Origin: Terasakiispira papahanaumokuakeensis
GTDB taxonomy: Bacteria; Pseudomonadota; Gammaproteobacteria; Pseudomonadales; Halomonadaceae
Assembly: GCF_001709345.1 (NCBI RefSeq)
Contig: NZ_MDTQ01000001.1
Location: 2,927,980 to 2,991,979 of the forward strand
Reading direction: 5' to 3'
Length of the DNA stretch: 64,000 nt
Below, piece after piece: positions 47,550 through 56,494 of this stretch; position 1 is the stretch's first letter; each line of letters opens with the position of its first letter. The notes beneath the pieces are model-generated. The model had not been told where the DNA came from and searched no databases. It worked only from the letters and a program-made list of their open reading frames with translations. The translations under genes and the position numbers were made by a program.

Positions 47550-48256
47550 TCAATTCGAGACCGTCATCTCCCCCTTACAAACTGAATATCGTCATTCCAG
47601 TCAAACAGCTGAATAAAGCGAAGCAACGCCTGAGCTCACGCTATACACCGTATCAACGTCAAACCCTGGCCGACAGTCTATTACGCAATACGCTCAGCTT
47701 TTTTCAGGAATACTGTCCCCACTGGCATCGTTTGGTCGTGACCGAGTCACCTGAGGCCATGGCTCTAGCCGATCAGTATGGGGCCACAACGCTTTATCGG
47801 CGTGATCAGGACGGGCTCAACAGTGCCTTGAGTATCGCGAGTCAATGGAGCCTTGACCATGGATTTAGCCACCAGCTCATCGTACCGACCGATATCGGCC
47901 ACTGGGTCGTCGATGAAGTCAAAGCATTATTAGACTCAATCGACACACTAGCACAACAGCATCCCCGTCGCGCTTGCGCGGTGTTAGCTCAGGCGCATGA
48001 TGGTGGCACCAATGCCCTACTGATGAGCCCGCCAACGGCACTCACACCTCAGTTTGGACCGAACTCCGCATGGCATCACCAGCAACAAGCCACGGCCCGA
48101 CAGATGGCCTTTAAATCGCTATATCTGACATCTCTGAGCCAAGATCTGGATACGCCCGAAGACTTTACGCAAATCCATTGGCATCAGTGGCCGCATCAGC
48201 CTCAATGGCTCAGCCAGCAGCAACCTTCGGTCATGCAGGAGCAACGTTATGGCTAA
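47543..48256 (+). CDS. cofC: 2-phospho-L-lactate guanylyltransferase CofC (or 3PG/PEP-type)
   Basis: Activates a phosphorylated C3 acid with GTP for CofD. 237 residues from ATG 47543 (GGGAG seven bases upstream, overlapping the cofD stop). A GTA-type nucleotidyl fold: IVIPVKQLNKAKQRLS at the start, then VTESPEAMALADQYG, IVPTDIGHWVVDEVK, and LAQAHDGGTNALLMSPPTAL. The middle DIGHW segment carries the metal-site Asp. Whether it prefers phospholactate, PEP or 3-phosphoglycerate (the last is known in a Paraburkholderia CofC) cannot be read from sequence. Confidence 0.92.
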   Translation: MLINSRPSSPPYKLNIVIPVKQLNKAKQRLSSRYTPYQRQTLADSLLRNTLSFFQEYCPHWHRLVVTESPEAMALADQYGATTLYRRDQDGLNSALSIASQWSLDHGFSHQLIVPTDIGHWVVDEVKALLDSIDTLAQQHPRRACAVLAQAHDGGTNALLMSPPTALTPQFGPNSAWHHQQQATARQMAFKSLYLTSLSQDLDTPEDFTQIHWHQWPHQPQWLSQQQPSVMQEQRYG

Positions 48257-49025
48257 CCCGTTAACGGTGTTCCGGCTGGAAGGGCTACCTGACTTCCGCC
48301 CTGGCGACGATTTAGCCAATGCGATCCTGACACAGCTGGATGCGCAGCAAGCCACGCTTGAAGCGGGCGATATTCTCGTCATTGCCCACAAAGTGGTCTC
48401 CAAAACCGAAGGCGACATCATCGATATGGCGACCATTACACCCAGCGATGAAGCGCTAAAGCTGGCTCATCAGGTGAATAAGGACCCACGCAAAGTCGAG
48501 GTCATTCTCAATCAATCTCGACGACTTGTACGAGTGGTGCCACCGCGCGACAAATCGACTGAAGGCTTACTGATTGCCGAGCATCGACTGGGGTTTATCT
48601 GTGCCAATGCCGCCGTTGATGAATCCAACGCCGACCAGCCCAACCAACTCATCACATTACCCCAAGACCCGGATGCCAGTGCGCAACGACTCTGCCAAAC
48701 CTTACAAAACGCCACCGGAGTCCGCTTAGGTATTGTCATCAGCGACACCTTCGGGCGCCCATGGCGTATGGGACAAGTCAATGTCGCCATAGGTCTCGCC
48801 CAAGTGCCCGCCCAACTGGATTTGAGAGGTCAGCACGACGGTTGGGGGCAGACATTACGGGTCACCACACCGGCTTTTGCCGATGAACTGGCCGCAGCCT
48901 CTGGCCTGCTCATGGGTAAAGCAGACAAAAGCCCGGTCATTATTTTCCGTGGCCTCGACTGGCCTGTTAGCGACAGTCAGGCCAGCACTCTTGTTAGACC
49001 CCCACATGAGGATCTGTTCAGATGA
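48249..49025 (+). CDS. cofE: F420-0:gamma-glutamyl ligase CofE
   Basis: Adds gamma-linked glutamates to F420-0 with GTP. 258 residues: [20 protein letters not shown] at the start, [18 protein letters not shown], the GTP/metal stretch [22 protein letters not shown], and VIIFRGLDW near the end. No FMN-binding FbiB-type C-terminal domain is attached, so if a dehydro-F420-0 route is used its reductase must be elsewhere. Overlaps cofC by eight bases and npdG by four. Confidence 0.95.
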   Translation: MANPLTVFRLEGLPDFRPGDDLANAILTQLDAQQATLEAGDILVIAHKVVSKTEGDIIDMATITPSDEALKLAHQVNKDPRKVEVILNQSRRLVRVVPPRDKSTEGLLIAEHRLGFICANAAVDESNADQPNQLITLPQDPDASAQRLCQTLQNATGVRLGIVISDTFGRPWRMGQVNVAIGLAQVPAQLDLRGQHDGWGQTLRVTTPAFADELAAASGLLMGKADKSPVIIFRGLDWPVSDSQASTLVRPPHEDLFR

Positions 49026-49693
49026 CGATTGCCATTATCGGCGGCACCGGCCCCCAGGGCAGCGGTTTAGCTTTGCGTTTTGCTCGGGCAGGCATTCCTG
49101 TCGTGATCGGTTCACGCGATGGAGAACGCGCAGCCCAACATGCACACACCTTACGCCAACAACTCCCCGATGACGCTGCGGCGTTAACCGGCACCGATAA
49201 CCTGGATGCTGCACAACAGGCGGATCAGCATGTCATTTTAGCGGTGCCCTACAGCGCCCATGCGGCGACGCTGGATGCCCTCAAACCGACACTGACGGGC
49301 AAAATTCTGATCGACATCGTCGTGCCCTTGGCCAAAGGCAACCCGAAGACGGTCGAGATGCCCCCAGAAGGCTCCGCAACAGAAGCGGCACAAGCCTTAT
49401 TAGGAGATGCAATCCCGGTTGTCGGTGCTTTACACAATGTCTCCGCCGTGACCCTCAATGCGCTGGATCATGCCATCAACTGCGACATTTTAGTCTGCGG
49501 TAATGATTTAGACGCGAAGCAAAGCGTCATGACCTTACTGTCAGCATTACAAGTGGATTGCTATAACGCCGGCCCCGCTGACAATGCCCGCTGCATTGAA
49601 GCCATCACCCCAATTCTAATCCGTTTAAACATCTCGAAAGCCGTCCCTTTCAGCCATGCCGGCATTCGTATTTGCCCACCGGATAAGCCGTAA
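49022..49693 (+). CDS. npdG: F420H2:NADP+ oxidoreductase (NADPH-dependent F420 reductase)
   Basis: Passes hydride between NADPH and F420; in this setting probably makes F420H2 from NADPH. 223 residues with a Rossmann N-terminus [22 protein letters not shown] and the NADP phosphate-binding SRDGERA, then [30 protein letters not shown] and [13 protein letters not shown]. The gene overlaps cofE by ATGA and precedes the luciferase-like oxidoreductase, so synthesis, reduction and use of F420 are in one operon. Confidence 0.93.
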   Translation: MTIAIIGGTGPQGSGLALRFARAGIPVVIGSRDGERAAQHAHTLRQQLPDDAAALTGTDNLDAAQQADQHVILAVPYSAHAATLDALKPTLTGKILIDIVVPLAKGNPKTVEMPPEGSATEAAQALLGDAIPVVGALHNVSAVTLNALDHAINCDILVCGNDLDAKQSVMTLLSALQVDCYNAGPADNARCIEAITPILIRLNISKAVPFSHAGIRICPPDKP

Positions 49694-49779
49694 TTCATAC
49701 ATGACGACCCCAAACCTCAAGACAGCGCCATGTCAAGAAGTGTCATTTCAAGAGAACAACAAAGAAGAGGATGATCACA

Positions 49780-50784
49780 ATGGAATTCGGTATCACATTC
49801 AAAGGCTTTGTCAGCCCCAACCGTGCCCGTAACTTGGTTCGCCAGGCTGAAGAGGCCGGATTCACCTACTGCTGGTTTTATGATTCGCACATTCTTTGGC
49901 GAGAGTCTTTCGTCGCCATGGCCATGTGCATGGAACATACCCGCAAAATGCGATTTGGCCCTTGTGTCACCAACCCGAATATTCGTGACTGGTCACTGGC
50001 AGCCAGCCTCTACGGCTCTTTGGCCTTACAAAGTGAAGGACGTTTTGATATTGGCTTGGGCCGTGGCGACTCTTCAATGCGCGTGATGGGTAAAAAGCCC
50101 GCCCCACTGGCGCGAGTAGCGGAATTCACCGAAAAAGTGAAAGCCATGGTCCGTGGCGAAGAAGTGACTTATGGCGAATGTGAATCCCCAGTCAAACTGC
50201 CTTGGGCCAACGGTTATGAACTGCCTGTTTGGATTGGGGCCTACGGCCCAAAAGCACTGGCCACAGCAGGCACTGTCGGCGATGGTGTGATTCTGCAAAT
50301 AGGCGATCCCAGCTTGGTCCAATGGTTCAAAGATCAATGTATTCAAGCCGGTGAGACAAGCGGTCGAGATATGAGTCAGTTCAAAGTTCAAGCCGCCGCC
50401 CCCGCCTACTTTGGTGATATGGCGTATTGCATTGAGAAAACCAAATGGTTCCCCGCCATGGTCGGCAACCATGTCGCAGATATCGTCGAAAAATATGGTA
50501 GTGAATCAGGATTGGTGCCTCGCAGCCTCACCGACTATATCGAGAAACGCCGAGGCTACGACTATGCCAAGCATGGTCAGAGTGATAACCCTTATCTGGA
50601 TTTTATTACAGAGGATATTGTGAAAAGTTTTTGTGTATTAGGTGAAATCGACGACCATATTCATAAATTGAAACAACTCGAAGAAGCCGGAACGACACAA
50701 TTCAATATCTACCTAGATAACGGCGATGAAGAACGCATCATCGCGGAGTATGGCAATCACATCATTCCTAAGTTTGCCCAATAG
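49780..50784 (+). CDS. F420-dependent luciferase-like (LLM) oxidoreductase
   Basis: 334-residue TIM-barrel enzyme of the bacterial luciferase-like superfamily, F420 branch. Start at ATG 49780, nine bases after AGAGG. Features: MEFGITFKGFVSPNRARNLVRQAEEAGF, YDSHILWRE, a barrel strand with the GLGRGDSS cofactor loop (as in methylene-tetrahydromethanopterin reductase), and WIGAYGPKALATAGTVGDGVIL. It may belong to the group I remember as the CPS_4043 family (not checked). Substrate unproven. As last gene of the F420 operon facing a pyrimidine catabolic operon, a pyrimidine or hydantoin ring-reduction role is my inference. Confidence 0.88.
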   Translation: MEFGITFKGFVSPNRARNLVRQAEEAGFTYCWFYDSHILWRESFVAMAMCMEHTRKMRFGPCVTNPNIRDWSLAASLYGSLALQSEGRFDIGLGRGDSSMRVMGKKPAPLARVAEFTEKVKAMVRGEEVTYGECESPVKLPWANGYELPVWIGAYGPKALATAGTVGDGVILQIGDPSLVQWFKDQCIQAGETSGRDMSQFKVQAAAPAYFGDMAYCIEKTKWFPAMVGNHVADIVEKYGSESGLVPRSLTDYIEKRRGYDYAKHGQSDNPYLDFITEDIVKSFCVLGEIDDHIHKLKQLEEAGTTQFNIYLDNGDEERIIAEYGNHIIPKFAQ

Positions 50785-50828
50785 CCTTGCGGCATCCAAT
50801 CTAAGCTCATCCCCCATAAGATCAACAG

Positions 50829-50848
50829 GCCCCGGTGAACACCGGGGC
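50829..50848. terminator. Hairpin between convergent LLM and alcohol dehydrogenase genes
   Basis: Perfect palindrome GCCCCGG-TGAACA-CCGGGGC (stem of seven). It lies just after the LLM stop; it lacks a T run on either strand. Confidence 0.5.
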
Positions 50849-50869
50849 ACTGACGGCTTTATACCCCTT

Positions 50870-50927
50870 GGGTTTATACCACACGGGTTTATACCACACT
50901 GGTTGACACCACACGGGGTTACGCCAC
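50870..50927. repeat. Four tandem copies of a 15-bp unit
   Basis: Units: GGGTTTATACCACAC (50870-50884 and 50885-50899), TGGTTGACACCACAC (50900-50914) and a degenerate GGGGTTACGCCAC (50915-50927). The last unit runs into the 3' end of the alcohol dehydrogenase gene. On the minus strand the array would code a five-residue repeat (GINPC-like), but no convincing gene uses it. Confidence 0.85.
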
Positions 50928-52121
50928 GACACCAGGCGTTCGTGCTTCCCATACCTTGCGATATAACGCCACCATTTCGTCAATCGTGGGCTGACGCGGA
51001 TTATTCGATGGGGACCCTGAAGCTTGTGCTTGTTCGGCCATCACGGTTAAATGCGACATGAAATCGGCCTCGGCAATCCCAAACTCAGCCGGAGTAGGCA
51101 CCTGAAGCTCTTCATTTAAAGCCGTCAACTCAGCGAGTAAGCGCTGGTTGGCCATATCGATGTCTTCTCCAGCTTCAGCCACGCCCATCGCCTTAGCACA
51201 ATCAGCATAGCGTTCCGCCGCTGACGGAATAGAGAATTCAGTCACTGTAGGCAATAACATGGCATTGGATAAACCATGAGGCACATGAAAAAAGGCCCCA
51301 ATCGGGCGGCTCATGCCATGCACCAAGGCGACTGAGGCATTTGAGAAGGCGACCCCAGCTAAGTGAGCGCCCAACATCATGGCCTCACGAGCGGCACGAT
51401 CCTCTGGGTGATGATAGGCCGTACGCAGATTAGGAGCGATCAAGCGCATCGCCGCCAGCGCCTGCTGATCACTATATAGATTGGCCTTACGACTGACATA
51501 AGCTTCAATCGCATGCGTAAGCGCATCAATCCCAGTATCTGCCGTGACTCGAGGCGGCACACTCATCGTGAGATCAAAATCCACCAATGCAGCCACGGGC
51601 ATAAACGCGGTGCCCGCACACAACATCTTTTCATCGGTTTGATCATCGGTAATGATCGTAAACCGCGTCACCTCAGACCCCGTTCCGGCTGTCGTCGGAA
51701 TCGCAATCAGCGGTAAACCCGCCTCACTGACATCTCGGGGCACTTTGTAATCACGCATCTGACCACCGAAACTCCCCAACACGCCTATCGCTTTGGCAGA
51801 ATCAATCGGACTCCCCCCGCCCAGCGCAATCAGACAGTCGAACTCACCACTGGACAGCCCCTGGCGCAACATCTCCACCCCCGCCATGATGGAGCTTTCA
51901 GTCGGTTCCGGCTGAGTATCAGCGAATACCGCATACTCGATACCCGCCGCCTCAAGGGGCTCGGTTAGACGGGCCACATACGCTAATTCCACCATCATCC
52001 GGTCGGTCACAATCAACGGACGATGGCAGCCCAGAGAGGCCAGCATGGGCGCAATCTGTGCAATCGCACCGGCACCAAGTTCAACTAAACGGGGTAAAAC
52101 AAGACGATGTGATGTCGGCAT
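50919..52121 (-). CDS. Iron-containing (group III) alcohol dehydrogenase
   Basis: 400 residues. NAD(P)-binding GGGSPIDSAKAIG, the substrate-side PTTAGTGSEVT, and metal ligands in DTGIDALTHAIEAYVS and HGLSNAMLLPTV. Typical group III enzymes interconvert primary alcohols and aldehydes or hydroxy/semialdehyde acids. Next to a pathway that ends in beta-alanine and malonate semialdehyde, reduction of malonate semialdehyde to 3-hydroxypropionate is a reasonable guess but unproven. A perfect 25-nt palindrome lies about 120 bp upstream. Confidence 0.93.
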   Translation of the reverse strand: MPTSHRLVLPRLVELGAGAIAQIAPMLASLGCHRPLIVTDRMMVELAYVARLTEPLEAAGIEYAVFADTQPEPTESSIMAGVEMLRQGLSSGEFDCLIALGGGSPIDSAKAIGVLGSFGGQMRDYKVPRDVSEAGLPLIAIPTTAGTGSEVTRFTIITDDQTDEKMLCAGTAFMPVAALVDFDLTMSVPPRVTADTGIDALTHAIEAYVSRKANLYSDQQALAAMRLIAPNLRTAYHHPEDRAAREAMMLGAHLAGVAFSNASVALVHGMSRPIGAFFHVPHGLSNAMLLPTVTEFSIPSAAERYADCAKAMGVAEAGEDIDMANQRLLAELTALNEELQVPTPAEFGIAEADFMSHLTVMAEQAQASGSPSNNPRQPTIDEMVALYRKVWEARTPGVVA

Positions 52122-52241
52122 AGTACGCCTCCCCTGGCGTTGTTAACCTAGTTATTGGGATAGACTCAACGAATAATCGAAGATCGAGCATGCGCTTATG
52201 CTAAGCCGTTTCGCAATATGAGCAGCCTGAACCTCACGTAA

Positions 52242-52266
52242 TCGTTTAGTTAACTTAACTAAACGA
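52242..52266. promoter_or_regulatory. Perfect 25-nt palindrome upstream of the alcohol dehydrogenase
   Basis: Arms TCGTTTAGTTAA and TTAACTAAACGA around a single central C. About 120 bp before the start of the minus-strand gene. Looks like the operator of a dimeric regulator. No match to the RutR-like boxes. Confidence 0.7.
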
Positions 52267-52404
52267 GCCGTCGCTGACTATATATCGAGAGGTATCCATT
52301 CGGCGTAGAGAAAAGCGCCAACGGCGTAAAGAAGACTGTAAATAAAGGCTTGGTCGCAACCCATCACATCGCCTTGATAAGAACAGGCATGGCCTCTGGC
52401 CGTT

Positions 52405-52433
52405 ATAAAAAAGCCCCGCCTTTTGGCGGGGCT
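52405..52433 (-). terminator. Rho-independent terminator, minus strand
   Basis: Stem AGCCCCGCC-TTTT-GGCGGGGCT (52412-52433); on the minus strand followed by six T residues. It probably ends the SDR transcript 235 bp away. Its stem is nearly the same as that of the glnA terminator. Confidence 0.85.
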
Positions 52434-52569
52434 CAACATCGCACTCACAATGGAGCAATGCTCAAATACTTCAATATGCTTAAATCACAACCTGAAAAAT
52501 ATCCCTATTGCGACTGCATGCTCTCTAGCATACGGATCATCCATTCTGCATGAGCCCCCTGAACACAAT

Positions 52570-52603
52570 CTTAAAATCTGACCTGACAAGTTAAGATTTT
52601 AAG
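52570..52603. repeat. Ten-base inverted repeat after the SDR gene
   Basis: CTTAAAATCT (52570-52579) and AGATTTTAAG (52594-52603) with a 14-base spacer. AT-rich; may be an extra transcript-end hairpin or a binding site. The 545-bp region 52122-52666 otherwise holds no gene. Confidence 0.65.
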
Positions 52604-52666
52604 CTCAGGCTTTAACACTCAGTCTTACTGCATTCAAAAGGCTCAAAACCGTTTTGATGGCGCCAA

Positions 52667-53464
52667 TTAAGATGCCATCGTATCCACAATCCCGCCTTCA
52701 ACCCGAAGGGCCGCCCCTGTTGTCGCACTGGCCTGAGGTGAGGCCGCATACACACACATATGAGCCACTTCGTCAGGATCAGCCAAACGCTGAATGATCG
52801 AAGAAGGGCGATTGTCCGCAACAAAATTCGCTTCAACCTCGGCCAATGTTTTCCCCTGCTCATCTGCCATCTGCTGCAACATTTTCACCACCCCTTCTGA
52901 ACGCGTTGGCCCGGGTAAGATGGCATTCACCGTCACTCGAGTCCCAGCCAGTACTTTGGCTAATCCCCGGGACACAGACTGCACGGCAGACTTGGTCATA
53001 CCGTAGTGCACCATCTCAGTGGGAATATTCATGGCGGACTCACTGGATAAAAAGAGCACGCGACCATAATCTCGCGTCTTCATACCGCGAGCATAGTGTC
53101 GCGATAAGCGGACAGCGCTCATTACATTCGCCTGAAAAAAACGATCCCAGGTCTCATCATCGGTTTCAAAGAAATCCTGGGGCTGAAAAATCCCCACATT
53201 GTTCACCAGGATATCCGCTTCAGGTTGCGCCTGAATCAAGGCATTACACCCTGCAGCAGTACTCAAATCAGCAGCCACACCATTGATATGAGCCCCCGGT
53301 GCAGCCTGCTGTAACGAGGCAATAGCAGACTCCACTCGCTCAGGCGTGCGCCCCGTAATGGTGACAGCAGCACCCGCTTGGGCCAAACCTTTGGCAATGG
53401 CATAACCAATGCCCGCCGTTGAACCACTGACAACCGCATGCTGACCGGACAAATCAATACGCAT
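52667..53464 (-). CDS. Short-chain dehydrogenase/reductase (SDR)
   Basis: 265 residues with the Rossmann motif SGSTAGIGYAIAKG, ITGRTPERV (NADP-type basic patch), NNVG, and the catalytic YGMTK. It resembles family members annotated as 3-oxoacyl-(ACP)-reductase-like or oxidoreductases of unknown substrate. The fourth active-site Ser lies in LFLSSESAMNIP. It sits beside the F420/pyrimidine cluster but has its own terminator and start (ATG 53464), so membership is uncertain. Confidence 0.88.
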   Translation of the reverse strand: MRIDLSGQHAVVSGSTAGIGYAIAKGLAQAGAAVTITGRTPERVESAIASLQQAAPGAHINGVAADLSTAAGCNALIQAQPEADILVNNVGIFQPQDFFETDDETWDRFFQANVMSAVRLSRHYARGMKTRDYGRVLFLSSESAMNIPTEMVHYGMTKSAVQSVSRGLAKVLAGTRVTVNAILPGPTRSEGVVKMLQQMADEQGKTLAEVEANFVADNRPSSIIQRLADPDEVAHMCVYAASPQASATTGAALRVEGGIVDTMAS

Positions 53465-53706
53465 ATCACCTCTCCTCTACGACACACACCTCAGCGGGCG
53501 TATCTCGACTATGGGTTATGGCTCAAGACTTTGAGATCATTTCGATTGAATTCAACCCCATGATCGAGAGTGGCTAGCGTAAGCATCATCGTCATGATAA
53601 AAGCGTCATCAAAAGCAGAAGGAAAAGAAGAGCTGAAAGAAGCACTGAAAGAGTAGGCACTCGGGAAATCTACCATTAAGATCCCCCGTTAGACAGGAGG
53701 CCAAGA

Positions 53707-54396
53707 ATGGGAATAGAAGGACCCCCTATGACTCGATTTGATATCGATGCAGTGCTCTGCATTAGCCTGGAAGACCGTAAAGATCGTCGTGAACAACTCG
53801 AAAAGAGTTTTCAAGCGCTAGATCATGAGATCGAATATGTATTGGTTCAACGCGATTCAGAGGACCCTGAGCGCGGCTGTTATCAATCACATCTCAAGTG
53901 TGCCGAACTGGCGCTGGAAAGAGGCTACCAACGCGTCTTGATATTAGAAGACGACGCCACCTTCTTACCGCCTAGCCCGCGTCAGTTAAAATGGATCAAC
54001 CATTTTTTGCGGTGGCGAAACCCTCAGCTTTTTCACCTCGGTGGCATTCTAGGCCGGATGTGGTTAATTCCGTTTCCGTTTGTGGTGCGAGCGCGGATGA
54101 CTGGCGCCCATGCCTATGTGCTCTCCCATAAAGCCTGCCAGCGGCTGGTCAAAGAATCGTATCAAGGCATTGCTATTGATAGTCTATTTTGCCGCTTTTT
54201 CCGCGCTTACAGCGCCTTCCCGATGCTGTCTTATCAACAACCTGAGGCCCAAGCCAGCAGCGATATCATGGCACACCGCGCCCTGACCAAAAGCCTGGAA
54301 GTCAAAGATGAAGCTTACTGGGCACACAATGAAGCCAAGCAATGGCCCGCCCTACGCCGCAATTGGATTCGCACCCTCTGCCTACGATTTTTTTAA
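53707..54396 (+). CDS. Glycosyltransferase family 25 (LPS biosynthesis type)
   Basis: 229 residues. GT25 features: AVLCISLEDRKDRREQLEKSF, CYQSHLKCAELALERGYQRVLILEDDATFLPP (with the metal-binding EDD), and MTGAHAYVLSHKACQRLV. Such enzymes add sugars to LPS or lipooligosaccharide. The start at 53707 has a strong AGGAGG seven bases upstream; a second ATG at 53728 is possible. No other LPS genes are adjacent. Confidence 0.88.
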   Translation: MGIEGPPMTRFDIDAVLCISLEDRKDRREQLEKSFQALDHEIEYVLVQRDSEDPERGCYQSHLKCAELALERGYQRVLILEDDATFLPPSPRQLKWINHFLRWRNPQLFHLGGILGRMWLIPFPFVVRARMTGAHAYVLSHKACQRLVKESYQGIAIDSLFCRFFRAYSAFPMLSYQQPEAQASSDIMAHRALTKSLEVKDEAYWAHNEAKQWPALRRNWIRTLCLRFF

Positions 54397-54411
54397 TCGC
54401 CTATACCGCCT

Positions 54412-54448
54412 AGCACTATTGCTCTCCTGTCATGAGAGCAATAGTGCT
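54412..54448 (+). terminator. Long hairpin after the GT25 gene
   Basis: Perfect 15-base stem AGCACTATTGCTCTC / GAGAGCAATAGTGCT with a seven-base loop, 16 bases after the GT25 stop; no long T run follows. Confidence 0.6.
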
Positions 54449-54520
54449 TGATGACAACTTGATGATGAATACCGACTCAACCGCGACAAACCAATAGCCA
54501 ACCGCTTGATGCCTTTAAAT

Positions 54521-54555
54521 CAAAAATCCGGGCCTATACCTATAGACCCGGATTT
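54521..54555 (-). terminator. Terminator of cysNC
   Basis: Stem AAATCCGGG (54524-54532) with CCCGGATTT (54547-54555), extended inside by CTATA/TATAG. On the minus strand it ends in a run of five T residues, about 45 bases after the cysNC stop. Confidence 0.8.
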
Positions 54556-54598
54556 AAGCGCAACACGGTGATGTGATAAGTTGAGCGGTACGGCAAGA

Positions 54599-56494
54599 TT
54601 AGTCGATGATGCCTCGATTTTTCAGTGCATCCAGGATTTTGCGTACACAGGTTTCAACACTGTCAGTACCACTATTGAGGTGGACTTCCGGCTGAGACGG
54701 TGCCTCATAAGGCGAATCAATGCCTGTAAAGTGGGTAATATCGCCCGCTCTAGCTTTCTGATAGAGACCTTTCGGATCGCGTGATTCACAGACATCCAGC
54801 GGGGTGTCGACGAAGATCTCGATAAATTCACCCGCTTCAACACGATCACGAATGCGCTGACGGTCCGCTTGGAAAGGTGAGATGAAGCTCACGAGCACCA
54901 AGAGACCGGCATCGACCATCAGACGGGCCACTTCACCGACGCGACGGATATTCTCTTCTCGGTCATTGTCATCAAAGCCCAGATCCTGACACAGACCATG
55001 GCGCACATTATCCCCATCCAACAGATAAGTACGCTGCCCCATACCAAAGAGCTGTTTCTCCAGTGCATCGGCGATGGTGGATTTACCCGCGCCTGAAAGC
55101 CCTGTGAACCAAAGAATCGCCGGTTTTTGATGGTTGCGCTCGGCTCGGCGGGCTTTATTGACGCCCATTTGATGCCAAGTAATATGGCTCTCATCGAGCA
55201 TCTGTGTGACCATGCCTGCGCCAACGGTGACATGGCTCATGGGGTCGATCACAATTAAGCTGCCTGTGGCTGGTGCCGACTGGTAGGATTCCAGTGCCAC
55301 GGGGCTCTGTACCTCAAGCTCACATAGCGCAATCCCATTGAGCGGCAATTGCTCTGCAGGCCCAGTATCCAGCGTGTTCACATCAATCTGGTGAAGAATG
55401 CGTTTAACACGGCCACGGGTGAAGGTATGACCCGTTTTGATATCATAGCGGCGACCGACTTCCAGCGGGTCTTCACTCATCCACACCAGATGCGCTTCAA
55501 ACGTATGGCCACAAACGAGCTCATCATCTTGCGCGACAATTAAGTCACCACGGGCAATATCGACTTCATCATCGAGGGTCAAGGTGATGGCCTGCCCAGG
55601 ATAAGCCGCGTCTTGTTCTCCATCCCAGGTCACAATAGAACGGACGCTAGAGGTCACCCCGGAAGGCAAGACTTTAATCGCTTGCCCTGGTTTCACAACG
55701 CCTGATGCTAAAGTGCCACTGAAACCACGGAAGTCGAGATTCGGACGATTCACATACTGAACAGGAAAACGCAGATCCGTCAGATTTTCATCATGCTCGA
55801 TATTGAGTGTTTCCAGCAATTCGAGCAGAGGCTGACCTTGATACCAGGGCGAACGTTCGCTCAATGAGGTGACGTTATCCCCTTCAAGCGCTGACATGGG
55901 CACAAAGTGAATATTCTGTACTTTGAGCTTTTCAGCAAATGCCAAATAATCGTCGCGGATACGCTCGTAAGTCGACTGATCAAAATCGACTAAGTCCATC
56001 TTATTCACCGCAATCACAAAGTGGCGGATACCGAGCAAATCACAGATATAACTGTGGCGACGTGTTTGCGTCTGCACGCCATAACGCGCATCGATCAGGA
56101 TCACAGCCAATTTGGCGGTGGAGGCACCGGTGGCCATGTTACGGGTGTACTGCTCATGCCCTGGCGTATCGGCAATAATAAACTTACGGCGATCAGTGGA
56201 AAAATAACGATAAGCCACATCAATGGTAATACCCTGCTCACGCTCAGATTGCAGGCCATCCACCAATAAGGCTAGATCCAGCTCTCCACCTCGGGTACCA
56301 CTGGTACGACTATCACGAGTTAATGCGGCCAACTGATCTTCATAGATCATTTTAGAGTCGTGCAACAAACGACCAATAAGCGTGGACTTACCATCATCCA
56401 CACTGCCACAGGTAATGAAACGCAGCAGGCCCTTATTCTCGTGCTGCTTGAGATAATCCTCGATATTGTCGAGATTGGACGTACTGGCGTTCAT
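54599..56494 (-). CDS. cysNC: Bifunctional sulfate adenylyltransferase large subunit / APS kinase
   Basis: GTPase subunit that drives APS formation, fused to the kinase that makes PAPS. 631 residues. CysN part (about 1-445): G1 [10 protein letters not shown]3 DTPGH, G4 NKMD, two beta-barrel domains. CysC part (about 455-631): Walker [10 protein letters not shown] and [16 protein letters not shown]. The fusion is common in Proteobacteria. Its start overlaps the cysD stop by one base (TAATG). Ends in its own terminator. Confidence 0.97.
   Translation of the reverse strand: MNASTSNLDNIEDYLKQHENKGLLRFITCGSVDDGKSTLIGRLLHDSKMIYEDQLAALTRDSRTSGTRGGELDLALLVDGLQSEREQGITIDVAYRYFSTDRRKFIIADTPGHEQYTRNMATGASTAKLAVILIDARYGVQTQTRRHSYICDLLGIRHFVIAVNKMDLVDFDQSTYERIRDDYLAFAEKLKVQNIHFVPMSALEGDNVTSLSERSPWYQGQPLLELLETLNIEHDENLTDLRFPVQYVNRPNLDFRGFSGTLASGVVKPGQAIKVLPSGVTSSVRSIVTWDGEQDAAYPGQAITLTLDDEVDIARGDLIVAQDDELVCGHTFEAHLVWMSEDPLEVGRRYDIKTGHTFTRGRVKRILHQIDVNTLDTGPAEQLPLNGIALCELEVQSPVALESYQSAPATGSLIVIDPMSHVTVGAGMVTQMLDESHITWHQMGVNKARRAERNHQKPAILWFTGLSGAGKSTIADALEKQLFGMGQRTYLLDGDNVRHGLCQDLGFDDNDREENIRRVGEVARLMVDAGLLVLVSFISPFQADRQRIRDRVEAGEFIEIFVDTPLDVCESRDPKGLYQKARAGDITHFTGIDSPYEAPSQPEVHLNSGTDSVETCVRKILDALKNRGIID

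Noticed and set aside
49780-50784. Calling the LLM gene RutA (pyrimidine monooxygenase)
   Set aside because: Sequence pattern is of the F420 branch, the gene is in an F420 operon, and rutB-F partners are missing.
50713-50952. Minus-strand 79-residue ORF with GVNPC/GINPC repeats
   Set aside because: Repeats are explained by the 15-bp DNA tandem array; the ORF overlaps two real genes in other frames.
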